Numbered from the stretch's first letter, positions 1-8,328 are shown. The stretch: DNA of 64,000 nt from Chryseobacterium lathyri (GCF_030812195.1 NZ_JAUSSF010000004.1:1-64000), one strand, 5' to 3'. Notes: generated by a model from the sequence alone, not told the origin. A program made the numbers and translations.

Positions 1-140
1 GACTAGATTATCATAAACCCACCCACACAAAAAAAAAAAAAAAACAAAAACCAAAACAAAACCTGCCCCGGCCCCAACGTCGGGGGGGGGGGGGGGGGGG
101 GGGCCCCCCCCCCCCCCCCCCCCCCGAAACCTACACCTAA
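1..140. repeat. Homopolymer-rich contig end, probable artefact
   Basis: The sequence opens with an A16 run (29-44), A/C-rich simple sequence, then 22 G (82-103) immediately followed by 22 C (104-125), a perfect 44-bp G/C palindrome in an otherwise AT-rich genome. No gene or recognisable element is present. Such runs are typical of failed read ends or mis-extended contig ends, so this should not be treated as biology without read support. Confidence 0.75.
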
Positions 141-265
141 ACTTTTGAAAAATCTTATTTCCTACTAATATGAACTTGTTATCTTCAAGTCAATAAACTT
201 TTTTAAATTATCTGTCCTAAAAATTTAAGAACCACAAAATATTTTGTGACTTTTGTGGTTAAAAT

Positions 266-757
266 TTAAATCAGGAATGCTAAAATCTTCTTCCATGCTT
301 CCAGTTTCTTTTCAAAAGATACGGTATGAAGAGGGCTTGTGGAAGGAAGCTGAAAAATGGGTAATTTAAAGCTTTTTCCTAAAAGCTTCTGCAGGTTCTT
401 GTATGATTTTCCTCCGTTACAAAAGATAGCTTTAATATTGGGATATTCCTCTAAAAGTTCAGCAATTCGGTTAGCTTCTTCATTTTTGATCTCCGAATCC
501 AGACTTCCTTTTCTCTCACAGGAGTCGATAACGTCCCAGACTGCTATATGATGTTTCTTTAAAATATTCAGCCGTTCAGAATAATCTTCAGTAAATTTTT
601 CATTGAACAGCTCAAAAATAATGGTCCAGAATTTATTCTGCGGATGCGCATAGTACTGTTGTTTTTCCAAAGATTTCACTCCGGGAACTGAACCTAAAAT
701 TAAAATTTCGGACTTATCGTCAATTATTGGTGGAAACGAGGAAATTCTGTTTTGCAT
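266..757 (-). CDS. DNA-deoxyinosine (hypoxanthine) glycosylase, UDG superfamily
   Basis: A base-excision repair enzyme of the uracil-DNA glycosylase superfamily, the small family that removes hypoxanthine (deaminated adenine) from DNA. The N-terminal strand and loop ILILGSVPGVKSLEKQQYYA followed by HPQNKFW is the family signature; the Asn in HPQN is the expected catalytic residue. The C-terminal LPSTSPLHT loop is the DNA-minor-groove motif. The length, 163 residues, is normal for the family. I place the start at the ATG giving MQNRIS; a TTG two codons upstream is the alternative. It is cytosolic and stands alone on the minus strand. The neighbouring S9 peptidase is unrelated. The assignment is by recognised motifs and not by a search. 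Confidence 0.85.
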   Translation of the reverse strand: MQNRISSFPPIIDDKSEILILGSVPGVKSLEKQQYYAHPQNKFWTIIFELFNEKFTEDYSERLNILKKHHIAVWDVIDSCERKGSLDSEIKNEEANRIAELLEEYPNIKAIFCNGGKSYKNLQKLLGKSFKLPIFQLPSTSPLHTVSFEKKLEAWKKILAFLI

Positions 758-806
758 ATTCAAATATATAAAATTTGGCTAAAGCCTCTCAGATCTGAAA
801 ACAAAA

Positions 807-824
807 AGCGGGCTAAAGCCCGCT
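807..824. terminator. GC-rich hairpin, REP-like or bidirectional terminator
   Basis: A 7-bp stem (AGCGGGC / GCCCGCT) with a TAAA loop sits between two minus-strand genes, downstream of the S9 peptidase stop at 883. The core GGCTAAAGCC is also present 34 bp away at 777-786. The A-rich flank at 801-806 gives a short U-tract when read on the minus strand. It could be a terminator or a member of a dispersed intergenic hairpin family. Confidence 0.5.
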
Positions 825-882
825 CCTATTGAATTTTGAACATTTGAAATTGATATTTTCATCTATTCATTTACATTTTTAA

Positions 883-2877
883 TTACAAAGTTTCCTTCAA
901 CCAGTCGAAGAATTCTCTCTGCCATACCAGTCCGTTTTGCGGATGAAGTACCCAGTGATTTTCGTTCGGGAAATAAACTAATTTAGATTTCAGTCCTCTT
1001 AACTTGGCTGCCTGAAAAGCTTCCTGTCCTTGCTCGTAAGGTACACGGAAATCGATTCCTCCCTGAACAATCATGATAGGTTTATTCCATTTTTCAACAA
1101 AATTGCTTGGATTGAATTCTGTATAGGCTTTGGGAAGCGGTTTTTCCCATGGGGAACCAAGATCCCAGTTCGCAAACCAAAGCTCTTCAGTAGTAAGGTA
1201 CCACGATTTCATGTCGAACAATCCATCATGTGCAATGAATGTTTTAAATCTGTTTTCATGGATTCCGGCTAGCATAAATACACTGTATCCTCCGTAGCTC
1301 GCTCCTACTGCCGCGACTCTTTCACCATCTACATACGGTAAGGTCTTTGCAAAGTCTGTCGCTGCCAGATAATCTCTCATTGGCTGTCCGCCCCAGTCTT
1401 TAGAAATTTCTTCATTCCATTTTGTTCCCCATCCCGGCATTCCTCGTCTGTTTGGAGCAACGATGATATATCCGTTGGCTGCCATTAAAGAGAAGTTCCA
1501 TCTTGTACTGAAATACTGTGTGAGTGCAGATTGCGGGCCTCCCTGGCAATATACCAGTGTAGGATATTTTTTATTCGGGTCAAAGTTCGGCGGATAGTGG
1601 AACCATACACCCATTTCTTTACCGTCTGATGTTTTCACCATCTTCAGTTCAGATTTACCCTGAGCCAGCTTTGCATAAGCATCTTTGTTGACTTCGGTCA
1701 CCTGCTTCATTTCACCGTTTTTCAGATTGACAGAGAATAATTCCGTTGCATGGTTTATATCTGTTCTTCCTACTAAAAGTGAAGATTTATTGTCGGTAAA
1801 GATTTCGTTAACGTCAAAATCACCTTTTGTGATCTGCTGTACTTTTCCGGCCTTAGGATCTAAGGAGAAAAGCTGCTTTGTTCCTCTGAACGCTGCTGTA
1901 AAATAAATGGTTTTTGAATCACCACTCCAGAATACATCTCCGGAAACACTTTCATCCCAGCCAGCAGTAAGATTCGCTATCTTCCCAGACTTCCAGTCCA
2001 TGATTTTCACATCATTCTTATCCGCTTCATAACCATCTCTGGCCATGCTTTGCCAAACCAGTGATTTCCCGTCCGGACTTAATTTTGGATTAACATCATA
2101 TCCTTGGTTCGATTCTGTTAAATTCTTTGTTGTTCCTGAAGCCAGGTCGTAGGTAAAAATGTCTGTGTTGGTGCTTGTAGAATATTCTTTCCCGCTTTTA
2201 GGTTTTGTAACATATAAAAGTTGAGAAGAATCCGGGCTCCAGATAAAATCTTCTGCTCCTCCGAAGGGTCTTTGAGGAGAATCCCAGGTTTTACCTTCCA
2301 ATAAATCTTTTGCAGATTCTGCCTTGTCTGTAGCGTTAACGACAAACACATGGTTGTATTTTCCTTCATTGAAGTAATCCCAGTGTCTGTGATTAAGATC
2401 TGTATATACCTGAGCTGTTGTTTTAGGGGTATCACTGTATTTATCTTTCCCCATTAACTTTTCTACCAGAACCTGTTTGCTGAACGCAATTTTTTTACCG
2501 TCCGGGGAGATTACAATATTGTCAACTTCTCCAATGGTGTAAAATTCTGACCAGGTTTTCCCATTGTCTTTTGAAAGGAAAATTTTATCTCCTTCCTGAG
2601 CATAAATTCCGTTCTTATCCCACTGAATTAAAGCTTTTTTACCGAAATCTATTTTGGAAGACTGGGTATTAAGAACATTGAGAAAATAGTTCTCATTTTT
2701 TGTTTTTTCTGTTTTCAGATCTACCTGTCCCACTTTATAGATCAATGAAGACTGATCCGGTGAGACGGCCTGTACTCCTACTTTTTTCAAAGTCCAAAGA
2801 ATTTCAGGCGTCATTAACTGTTGTGCATTCATTAAGAGTGGAGCTGCCAGAGCCAGCAGACTGTACTTAAGTTTCAT
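883..2877 (-). CDS. Secreted S9 family serine peptidase, DPP5-like
   Basis: A prolyl-oligopeptidase-family exopeptidase of 664 residues, probably periplasmic, releasing dipeptides from peptides. It begins with a Sec signal peptide (MKLKYSLLALAAPLLMNAQQ). Residues ~30-400 contain WD/TolB-like beta-propeller strands (SPDG, SPDSSQLLYV). The C-terminal alpha/beta hydrolase domain carries the triad: Ser527 in GASYGG, Asp609 in GGIDFRVP and His641 in NENHW. The length and the WGGQPMRDYLAATDFA region resemble dipeptidyl peptidase 5 of Porphyromonas and other Bacteroidota. It is monocistronic, with a plausible promoter at 2953-2960. The family is certain. The dipeptide specificity is inferred. Confidence 0.9.
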   Translation of the reverse strand: MKLKYSLLALAAPLLMNAQQLMTPEILWTLKKVGVQAVSPDQSSLIYKVGQVDLKTEKTKNENYFLNVLNTQSSKIDFGKKALIQWDKNGIYAQEGDKIFLSKDNGKTWSEFYTIGEVDNIVISPDGKKIAFSKQVLVEKLMGKDKYSDTPKTTAQVYTDLNHRHWDYFNEGKYNHVFVVNATDKAESAKDLLEGKTWDSPQRPFGGAEDFIWSPDSSQLLYVTKPKSGKEYSTSTNTDIFTYDLASGTTKNLTESNQGYDVNPKLSPDGKSLVWQSMARDGYEADKNDVKIMDWKSGKIANLTAGWDESVSGDVFWSGDSKTIYFTAAFRGTKQLFSLDPKAGKVQQITKGDFDVNEIFTDNKSSLLVGRTDINHATELFSVNLKNGEMKQVTEVNKDAYAKLAQGKSELKMVKTSDGKEMGVWFHYPPNFDPNKKYPTLVYCQGGPQSALTQYFSTRWNFSLMAANGYIIVAPNRRGMPGWGTKWNEEISKDWGGQPMRDYLAATDFAKTLPYVDGERVAAVGASYGGYSVFMLAGIHENRFKTFIAHDGLFDMKSWYLTTEELWFANWDLGSPWEKPLPKAYTEFNPSNFVEKWNKPIMIVQGGIDFRVPYEQGQEAFQAAKLRGLKSKLVYFPNENHWVLHPQNGLVWQREFFDWLKETL

Positions 2878-2952
2878 ATATTGATATTCATTTTTAACGG
2901 AATTATAAATCGCGCTGATCTTATCATTCCTTTAGTTTATTTCAAAGATGGC

Positions 2953-2960
2953 CAAAGTTA
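2953..2960 (-). promoter_or_regulatory. Bacteroidota -7 box for the S9 peptidase
   Basis: Read on the minus strand this is TAACTTTG, a match to TAnnTTTG, about 76 nt upstream of the peptidase ATG. An imperfect TTTC lies near the expected -33 position. Assigned by motif only. Confidence 0.4.
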
Positions 2961-3031
2961 ATATTTAAAATAAAAAGGAGCGAAAGAATTAACATTAAAG
3001 TTTTGATTTTTCCTGTTCAAAAGCAATAAAA

Positions 3032-3058
3032 AAGTCTGCCGTAAAAAACAGCAGACTT
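3032..3058 (-). terminator. Intrinsic terminator after the holin-like gene
   Basis: An 8-bp stem (AAGTCTGC / GCAGACTT) with an 11-nt loop is followed, on the minus strand, by TTTTTATTGC. It lies 27 nt after the stop of the gene at 3085-3429. Confidence 0.75.
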
Positions 3059-3084
3059 ATGATTGTATCTTAATATTGGATCAA

Positions 3085-3429
3085 TTAATCTCCATCTGAA
3101 AACATAGAATTGGCCAGAGAGGTGACAAAGGATAGCAATATACTGAAGATCAGTGCCCACCAGAAGCCGTCTACCACCATACTGTCTATAAAATAATCTG
3201 CGATCAAAATGATCACGGCATTGATCACTAAAGCAAACAACCCTAATGTAATGATCGTAAGCGGCAGACCAAAAAGTCCCAAAATAGGTTTTACAAAAAT
3301 ATTTAATACTCCTAATACAAGGGCAAAAATAATTGCCGAAGAAAATCCTTCGAAATGTACACCAGGAAGTACCTTGGTCAAAAGGTATGCAATGATTGCT
3401 GTAATGAACAGCCTGATAATTAAGTTCAT
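3085..3429 (-). CDS. Phage-holin-like four-helix membrane protein (YvlD family)
   Basis: A 114-residue integral membrane protein with four hydrophobic segments (about residues 3-22, 29-48, 53-77, 88-108) and short charged loops. The conserved N-terminal region with NLIIRLFITAIIAYLLTKVL, the central NIFVKPIL and the LPLTIITLGLFALVINA stretch are those of the widespread 'phage holin family protein'/YvlD family (COG1950). Despite the name, the family is chromosomal and its function is unknown. Nothing phage-related lies nearby. It is monocistronic with its own terminator at 3032-3058. Confidence 0.8.
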   Translation of the reverse strand: MNLIIRLFITAIIAYLLTKVLPGVHFEGFSSAIIFALVLGVLNIFVKPILGLFGLPLTIITLGLFALVINAVIILIADYFIDSMVVDGFWWALIFSILLSFVTSLANSMFSDGD

Positions 3430-3539
3430 ATTATTATTTTTTAATGTTTATGGTGTTTACTGAGCAAAACCTGTTCCATTTACATTGAAAAAAGCCTGTC
3501 TGGCTCCTTGTTTACAGAATATTTTAATCTATACAGCGG

Positions 3540-3962
3540 TTATTTTATCCTCATCATCGTTACCAGAGAAGTTGCTACATGACTTTCCGAACCCGTATTT
3601 TCATCAAGAACATATATTTCTGTCCTTACCACAATGATTTTTGCACCTCCTTTGATAACATAAGACCGTGATATCAGGGCATCTCCCATTGCAGGGCGAA
3701 GATAATTGACCTTCAGTTCCACAGTCACCACATAACAGTCGTCTTTATAATGGCTTACCGATGCATATCCGGAAGAAACATCCACGAGGGAAGCAATCAT
3801 AGCTCCATTGAACATTCCGGCTTTCCGGGTCATCATTTCCATTTTAGGAATTTTGATGGAGACGAAATCGGTGTCTATTTCCAGCAGTTCGGCCTTATAA
3901 AATTTCAATGTTTCTGAGCGACCGAAGCTGTCTGTCATGAGTTTCTTTTTTTCCGGAGTCAT
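3540..3962 (-). CDS. PaaI-family hotdog thioesterase
   Basis: A 140-residue single-hotdog protein of the PaaI/YdiI acyl-CoA thioesterase group. The signature is MFNGAMIASLVDVSSGYAS, the helix and catalytic-loop region in which the Asp is expected to act, followed by the strand pair VTVELKVNYLRPA. It probably hydrolyses an acyl-CoA in the cytosol; the substrate cannot be read from the sequence. It stands alone, oriented away from the gene at 4253. The final residues MMRIK are close to the family's usual end, so it looks complete. Confidence 0.8.
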   Translation of the reverse strand: MTPEKKKLMTDSFGRSETLKFYKAELLEIDTDFVSIKIPKMEMMTRKAGMFNGAMIASLVDVSSGYASVSHYKDDCYVVTVELKVNYLRPAMGDALISRSYVIKGGAKIIVVRTEIYVLDENTGSESHVATSLVTMMRIK

Positions 3963-4252
3963 GAATATTTATTTAATTTGAATGCAAATACAAAGTACAC
4001 AAATGTTTTTCAGAAATGCCAGAAAATTTGGAATAAGTTTACTTCTTAATTCTTAATTTCAATGTTTTTACCGTTGTGAAAACAAGAGCAGATAGCAAAA
4101 AAGATTTCATGGAAACTTAAATATATTTTTATACTCAATGTATTTAACTTAAAATATTTAAGTGTCCAGTAAATTTTTGCGACTTTTGTGGTTGAATAAC
4201 AGGATTCATAAAACACTTACAAAATAGTAAATTTGCAGTAAACAGTATTCAT

Positions 4253-4675
4253 ATGACCATAACAAAGATCTTCACATTTTTAAGCCTCCTGGTTTGCTGT
4301 ATTTTTCAGGCTCAGACCTTGCATCTGTACGGCGGTTCCAACCAGGATCAATATCTTGGCTGTCTAAACTGTGATACTTTTGACAAAAATTCGATCTGGA
4401 ATCCTTACAGTGACTATGGAAATATGCTCAGCTCAAAATCTATATGGAACGGTAATGGAAACTACGGAAGTTCATACAGTACGTATTCTCCGTGGAGCAG
4501 TTATGCATCCTATCCACCTGCAATTGTTGATCAGGATGGTCATTTTTTCGGTTATCTTACTTTAAACAGCTACAAATCCGAAAGATCAGAGCTGGAACTG
4601 GCGCAGATCTTATGTAAATACCATGATACCATCAAAAAAGACATCAGTGGGTGGTACGATAAATTGTTTCGTTAA
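4253..4675 (+). CDS. Secreted hypothetical protein with aromatic SIWN/YG repeats
   Basis: A 140-residue protein with a Sec signal peptide (hydrophobic core FTFLSLLVCCIF, cleavage after QAQ). The mature part begins LHLYGGSNQDQYLGCLNC, with a CxxC pair, and continues with two imperfect repeats rich in Ser, Tyr, Asn and Trp (KNSIWNPYSDYG, KSIWNGNGNYGSSYSTYSPW) before VDQDGHFFGYLTLN. I recognise the pattern as an uncharacterised bacterial family but know no function for it. The gene ends 3 nt before the converging topB stop, with no room for a terminator. Close upstream is a GACTTTTGTGGTT sequence (4181-4193) also found at 248-260. Confidence 0.65.
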   Translation: MTITKIFTFLSLLVCCIFQAQTLHLYGGSNQDQYLGCLNCDTFDKNSIWNPYSDYGNMLSSKSIWNGNGNYGSSYSTYSPWSSYASYPPAIVDQDGHFFGYLTLNSYKSERSELELAQILCKYHDTIKKDISGWYDKLFR

Positions 4676-4678
4676 TTT

Positions 4679-6802
4679 TTAAGCAAGCTGTACCTGAAAA
4701 TCTTCTCCAAGCGCTAAAACTCCCTCTGTTAAAGCTTTAGAGTGTGCAGTGAATCCTTTCAATTTTGAAGTTTTCCCTTTTAAAACAAGATCTAAAAGCT
4801 GCTTATCTGATAATTTCTTACCGAAAATATCAAAAGTAATTTTAAAACCGCAGTTCTTGAAATCAGAGCATCCTACAGCTGCTTTTCCTTTGATCAGGTG
4901 ATGTTCTTTACATTTCGGGCATTTTGTTTCTTCCCAGGACTGAAGCTCTTTTTTTACAGCAGGCTCCCGCTTTTTCTTTTCTATAACTTCTTCTTTTTCT
5001 TCGTATAATGTAATTACTTTTCCTTTTCCGTACACTACTTTTTCAGTCAGTTCCGTTACCATCTGGATCAGTTCTTCTTTAAACTGATTGGCTTCATATT
5101 CACCGCTTTCAATTTTACGAAGCTTTGATTCCCATTCTCCAGTTAATTCAGGGCTTTTCAGAAGTTCGTCCTCAATGGTATCAATTAACTGAATTCCGGT
5201 TTGGGTGGCGATCAGATTTTTTCTTTTCTTCTCAATGTATTTCCTTTTAAAAAGGGTTTCAATGATATTGGCACGGGTAGATGGTCTTCCTATTCCGTTG
5301 TTCTTCAGAAGTTCACGCAATTCTTCGTCCTCTACTTGTTTTCCGGCAGTTTCCATTGCCCTCAGCAAAGTTGCTTCTGTATATGGTTTTGGTGGTGTGG
5401 TTTTACCCTGGTGGATCATCGGATCGTGAGGTCCGCTTTCTCCAACGGTAAACTCAGGAATGGTCTGTTCTTCTTCTTTCTCTTTTTCTTTATCTGTAGA
5501 TTCTTCTTTGGGCTCTTTGGCATAAACAGCTCTCCATCCCGGTTCCAGGACCTGTCTGCCGCTTGTTTTGAAGGGAATGGTTCCGACTTTTCCTTCTACC
5601 AGAGTATTTGAAATTTTACATTCCGGATAAAAAACAGAAATAAAACGTTTTGCAACCAGATCATAGATCAGCTTTTCTTCCCTGCTAAGATTTTGAGAGG
5701 GCGGAACTTCAGTAGGAATAATCGCATGGTGATCAGTGACTTTCGTATCATCGAAAACAGCTTTTGACTTAGGAATAGGTGCTTCCAGCAATGGGGAAAC
5801 CAGCTCCTGGTAAAAATGCATTTTCCGAAGAATTCCTTCTATTTTCGGATACAGACTTTCGGATAGATAAGTGGTATCCACACGCGGATAAGTGACATGT
5901 TTCTTTTCGTACAGACTTTGAATATAATTTAGGGTATTTTCTGCAGAGTAGCCATATTTTTTGTTGGCTTCCACCTGAAGTCCTGTTAAATCAAAAAGTC
6001 TCAGATTTTTTTCTTTTCCTTCTTTAATTTCAAAAGAGACAATCTCAAAAGGATTTAATTTAAGATACTCAAGTCCTTTTTCGGCGCGGTCTAGAGTTTT
6101 TAAACGGTCAATCGCTGCATTGAAAATAACGTCACGGTATTTGGTTTTAAGTTCCCAATATTCTTCGGTATTGAATGCATCGATTTCCTTCTGACGCTGA
6201 ACGAGCATTGCCAACGTAGGTGTCTGCACTCTTCCAATGGAAAGAACCGCTTTATTACCACCAAACTTTTTGGTAAATAACCTCGTTGCATTGATTCCTA
6301 AAAGCCAGTCGCCTATAGCCCTGGCATTTCCTGCCAGATAGAGATTTTTATAATCTTCAGCTGGTTTCAGATTGTCAAAACCTTCTTTAATGGCTTCTTC
6401 AGTAAGGGACGAGATCCATAAACGCTGAACAGGTTTGTTACATTTTGCTTTCTGTAAAACCCATCGCTGAATCAGCTCTCCTTCCTGTCCGGCATCACCA
6501 CAATTAATGACCTCATCACATTCTTCTACTAATCTTTCAATGACTTTAAACTGGTTCTCAACACCTTTATTGGGAATTAATTTGATCCCAAAACTGGCTG
6601 GAATTATGGGTAATAAAAACAAATTCCAGGATTTGTACTGAGGACCATAGTCGTGAGGCTCCTTTAAGGTACACAGGTGCCCGAATGTCCATGTCACACA
6701 GTATCCGTTACCTTCCATATAGCCCTGTTTAGGCGTGGTAGCACCTAATACTTTGGCGATATCTCTGGCAACACTGGGCTTTTCGGCAATACAAAGTTTC
6801 AT
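4679..6802 (-). CDS. topB: DNA topoisomerase III
   Basis: A type IA topoisomerase of 707 residues that cuts one DNA strand through a 5'-phosphotyrosine and decatenates replication intermediates. The N-terminal TOPRIM domain starts MKLCIAEKPSVARDIAKVLG. The gate domain has the motif VTYPRVD with catalytic Tyr305, and HHAIIPTE follows. The C-terminal region (~residues 610-680) has a lysine-rich linker and a zinc-ribbon-like CPKCKEHH...CSDFKNCGF module, then the TopB repeat (GKKLSDKQLLDL). Glu/Lys-rich insertion at ~residues 440-455. It is monocistronic. A GACTTTTGT sequence at 6827-6835 (minus strand) is a weak -7 candidate. Confidence 0.93.
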   Translation of the reverse strand: MKLCIAEKPSVARDIAKVLGATTPKQGYMEGNGYCVTWTFGHLCTLKEPHDYGPQYKSWNLFLLPIIPASFGIKLIPNKGVENQFKVIERLVEECDEVINCGDAGQEGELIQRWVLQKAKCNKPVQRLWISSLTEEAIKEGFDNLKPAEDYKNLYLAGNARAIGDWLLGINATRLFTKKFGGNKAVLSIGRVQTPTLAMLVQRQKEIDAFNTEEYWELKTKYRDVIFNAAIDRLKTLDRAEKGLEYLKLNPFEIVSFEIKEGKEKNLRLFDLTGLQVEANKKYGYSAENTLNYIQSLYEKKHVTYPRVDTTYLSESLYPKIEGILRKMHFYQELVSPLLEAPIPKSKAVFDDTKVTDHHAIIPTEVPPSQNLSREEKLIYDLVAKRFISVFYPECKISNTLVEGKVGTIPFKTSGRQVLEPGWRAVYAKEPKEESTDKEKEKEEEQTIPEFTVGESGPHDPMIHQGKTTPPKPYTEATLLRAMETAGKQVEDEELRELLKNNGIGRPSTRANIIETLFKRKYIEKKRKNLIATQTGIQLIDTIEDELLKSPELTGEWESKLRKIESGEYEANQFKEELIQMVTELTEKVVYGKGKVITLYEEKEEVIEKKKREPAVKKELQSWEETKCPKCKEHHLIKGKAAVGCSDFKNCGFKITFDIFGKKLSDKQLLDLVLKGKTSKLKGFTAHSKALTEGVLALGEDFQVQLA

Positions 6803-7046
6803 GAATTTCGGGATTATTGAAGGGGGACAAAAGTCGGAATTTTTTTTGGATTAAGCTAATTTAGTAAGGAGTTGTTAAAGACTGACTAAGGTTATAGAAA
6901 AATAATGGTTAAACGTCTTTCTTAATAATTTAAATAAAGTTAAGCATTAAAAAAGTTTGTTATCTATGAATATTAACAAAATTTAAAACAAAATAACCCA
7001 CTGAAAAACAATTGATTAAAAATCAGGGAAAACAAAAAATATAAAA

Positions 7047-7067
7047 AGTCTATTATTTAAGTAGACT
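7047..7067. promoter_or_regulatory. Inverted repeat in the met leader promoter
   Basis: AGTCTA (7047-7052) and TAGACT (7062-7067) flank a 9-nt spacer just upstream of the -7 box at 7085, covering the expected -33 region. It could be an operator for a repressor. No T-tract follows, so it is not a terminator. Confidence 0.35.
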
Positions 7068-7084
7068 AATGAAAATATATGTCC

Positions 7085-7092
7085 TATATTTG
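7085..7092 (+). promoter_or_regulatory. -7 box of the met leader/metNIQ transcript
   Basis: TATATTTG matches TAnnTTTG exactly and is followed by C, as is common in Flavobacteriia. Initiation near 7099 would give a 5' UTR of about 16 nt before the leader ORF at 7115. The -33 element is not a clear TTTG. Confidence 0.6.
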
Positions 7093-7114
7093 CAACCGTA
7101 TTCAGGAAAATAAA

Positions 7115-7213
7115 ATGATACAAGGATTTAAACATCAGTCAGTGCAGAAACAGACCATCAAAACTATGATGATGTGCAACTGTATGCCTATGCATCAGAA
7201 ATTCCGTGGCTGA
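7115..7213 (+). CDS. Methionine/cysteine-rich leader peptide upstream of metNIQ
   Basis: A 32-codon ORF begins 23 nt after the -7 box. Its residues 18-26 read MMMCNCMPM, i.e. five Met and two Cys in nine codons (7166-7192). It ends with TGA at 7211-7213. An intrinsic terminator follows 24 nt later, and metN begins 34 nt after that. This is the architecture of a ribosome-mediated attenuator in which stalling at scarce Met (or Cys) codons would prevent the terminator from forming. The ORF has no other recognisable protein features. Expression is inferred and no homologue was searched for. Confidence 0.7.
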   Translation: MIQGFKHQSVQKQTIKTMMMCNCMPMHQKFRG

Positions 7214-7237
7214 CCTTAATTAAATATACCATATTCT

Positions 7238-7272
7238 AAAGGCCTTACCACGTTGTAGGGCCTTTTTATTTT
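7238..7272 (+). terminator. Attenuator terminator between leader and metN
   Basis: An 11-bp stem (AAAGGCCTTAC 7238-7248 with GTAGGGCCTTT 7255-7265, one G-U pair) with a 6-nt loop runs into TTTATTTT. The left arm could alternatively pair with the end of the leader ORF: CGTGG (7205-7209) with CCACG (7248-7252) and CCTT (7214-7217) with AAGG (7239-7242). A ribosome finishing at 7213 would cover this segment, and one stalled on the Met/Cys codons would leave it free. Confidence 0.8.
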
Positions 7273-7299
7273 AATATACATCAGACAAGAACATTCAAA

Positions 7300-8328
7300 A
7301 TGATAGAAATCAAGAACATTTCAAAAACATTTCACCAGAAAAAACAGTCCTTCAAAGCTCTGGATCAGGTAAGCCTGAGTATAGAAAAAGGAGATATTGT
7401 GGGAATCATCGGGTTTTCCGGAGCCGGAAAAAGCACCCTGATCCGGACTGTAAATCTCCTGGAAAGACCTGATGAAGGGCAGATCATTATCAACGGAAAA
7501 GATTTCACCAAATTAAACTCAAAACAGCTTGCAGGTGAACGGAAAAAAATCGGAATGATTTTCCAGCATTTTAACCTGCTTTCATCAAGAACTGTTTTTG
7601 ATAATGTAGCCCTTTCATTAGAACTGGATTACGTCAGTAAGAATGAGATCAGCAGAAAAGTAAACGAACTGCTGAAAATTGTAGGACTGGAAGACAAAGC
7701 CAATGATTATCCAAGAAGCCTTTCGGGCGGGCAGAAACAGAGAGTAGCCATTGCAAGGGCATTAGCGAATGATCCGTATCTCCTTCTCTGCGACGAGGCT
7801 ACCAGCGCGCTGGATCCGGCCACTACACAATCCATCCTGCAGCTTTTAAGAGATATCAATCAAAGGCTTGGCATCACCATTCTTTTAATCACCCACGAAA
7901 TGGAGGTTATCAAGGCGGTCTGCAATCATGTAGCTGTCATAGACAAAGGAAAATTATTAGCAAAAGGAACATTAAGCGAGATCATCTCGGATAAAGAAAA
8001 TCCGGTGATCCGACAATTTATAAATTCAGATATCATGACTATTCCTCAGGAACTAAATAAAAAACTGCAGAAAGAACCACGGGACGGTTTATTTCCGCTG
8101 GTTGAAATAGAACTCAATGAACATATCAGTGTTGAAAAACTTCTTTCGACACTTTATGACCAATATAAAATACCTTACCGACTTCTGAAAGCCGATGTAG
8201 AATATCTCGGCAACTCAAACTTCGGAAAACTTCTGTTGCAGCTGCAGGGAGAAACCGAGGAAAACCAGAAGGCAATCTATTATTTTAACCAGAATAAAAT
8301 TCAAAATACAGTAAAAGGATATGCTTAG
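7300..8328 (+). CDS. metN: Methionine ABC importer, ATP-binding protein
   Basis: The 342-residue ATPase that powers D/L-methionine uptake with MetI and MetQ. Walker A is GFSGAGKST (38-46), the signature LSGGQ is at 140-144, Walker B is LLLCDE with Asp164/Glu165, and the H-loop is ITHEM. The C-terminal ~80 residues (LFPLVEIELNEHISVEKLL onward) form the NIL ligand-binding domain that in MetN homologues senses methionine and inhibits transport. This makes methionine, rather than another amino acid, the likely substrate. The gene is the first of metNIQ, downstream of the Met/Cys leader and attenuator, and overlaps metI by 8 nt. Confidence 0.93.
   Translation: MIEIKNISKTFHQKKQSFKALDQVSLSIEKGDIVGIIGFSGAGKSTLIRTVNLLERPDEGQIIINGKDFTKLNSKQLAGERKKIGMIFQHFNLLSSRTVFDNVALSLELDYVSKNEISRKVNELLKIVGLEDKANDYPRSLSGGQKQRVAIARALANDPYLLLCDEATSALDPATTQSILQLLRDINQRLGITILLITHEMEVIKAVCNHVAVIDKGKLLAKGTLSEIISDKENPVIRQFINSDIMTIPQELNKKLQKEPRDGLFPLVEIELNEHISVEKLLSTLYDQYKIPYRLLKADVEYLGNSNFGKLLLQLQGETEENQKAIYYFNQNKIQNTVKGYA

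Noticed and set aside
3085..3429. Prophage remnant
   Set aside because: The holin-like family is commonly chromosomal and no phage genes or attachment sites lie nearby.
5201..5611. 136-codon plus-strand frame
   Set aside because: Antisense to topB in its conserved part; Phe-rich composition typical of a shadow of Lys/Glu codons.
7047..7300. SAM riboswitch upstream of metN
   Set aside because: The region is short, largely occupied by the leader ORF, and only one terminator hairpin is evident; no multi-helix junction or conserved SAM-I/SAM-II core was seen.
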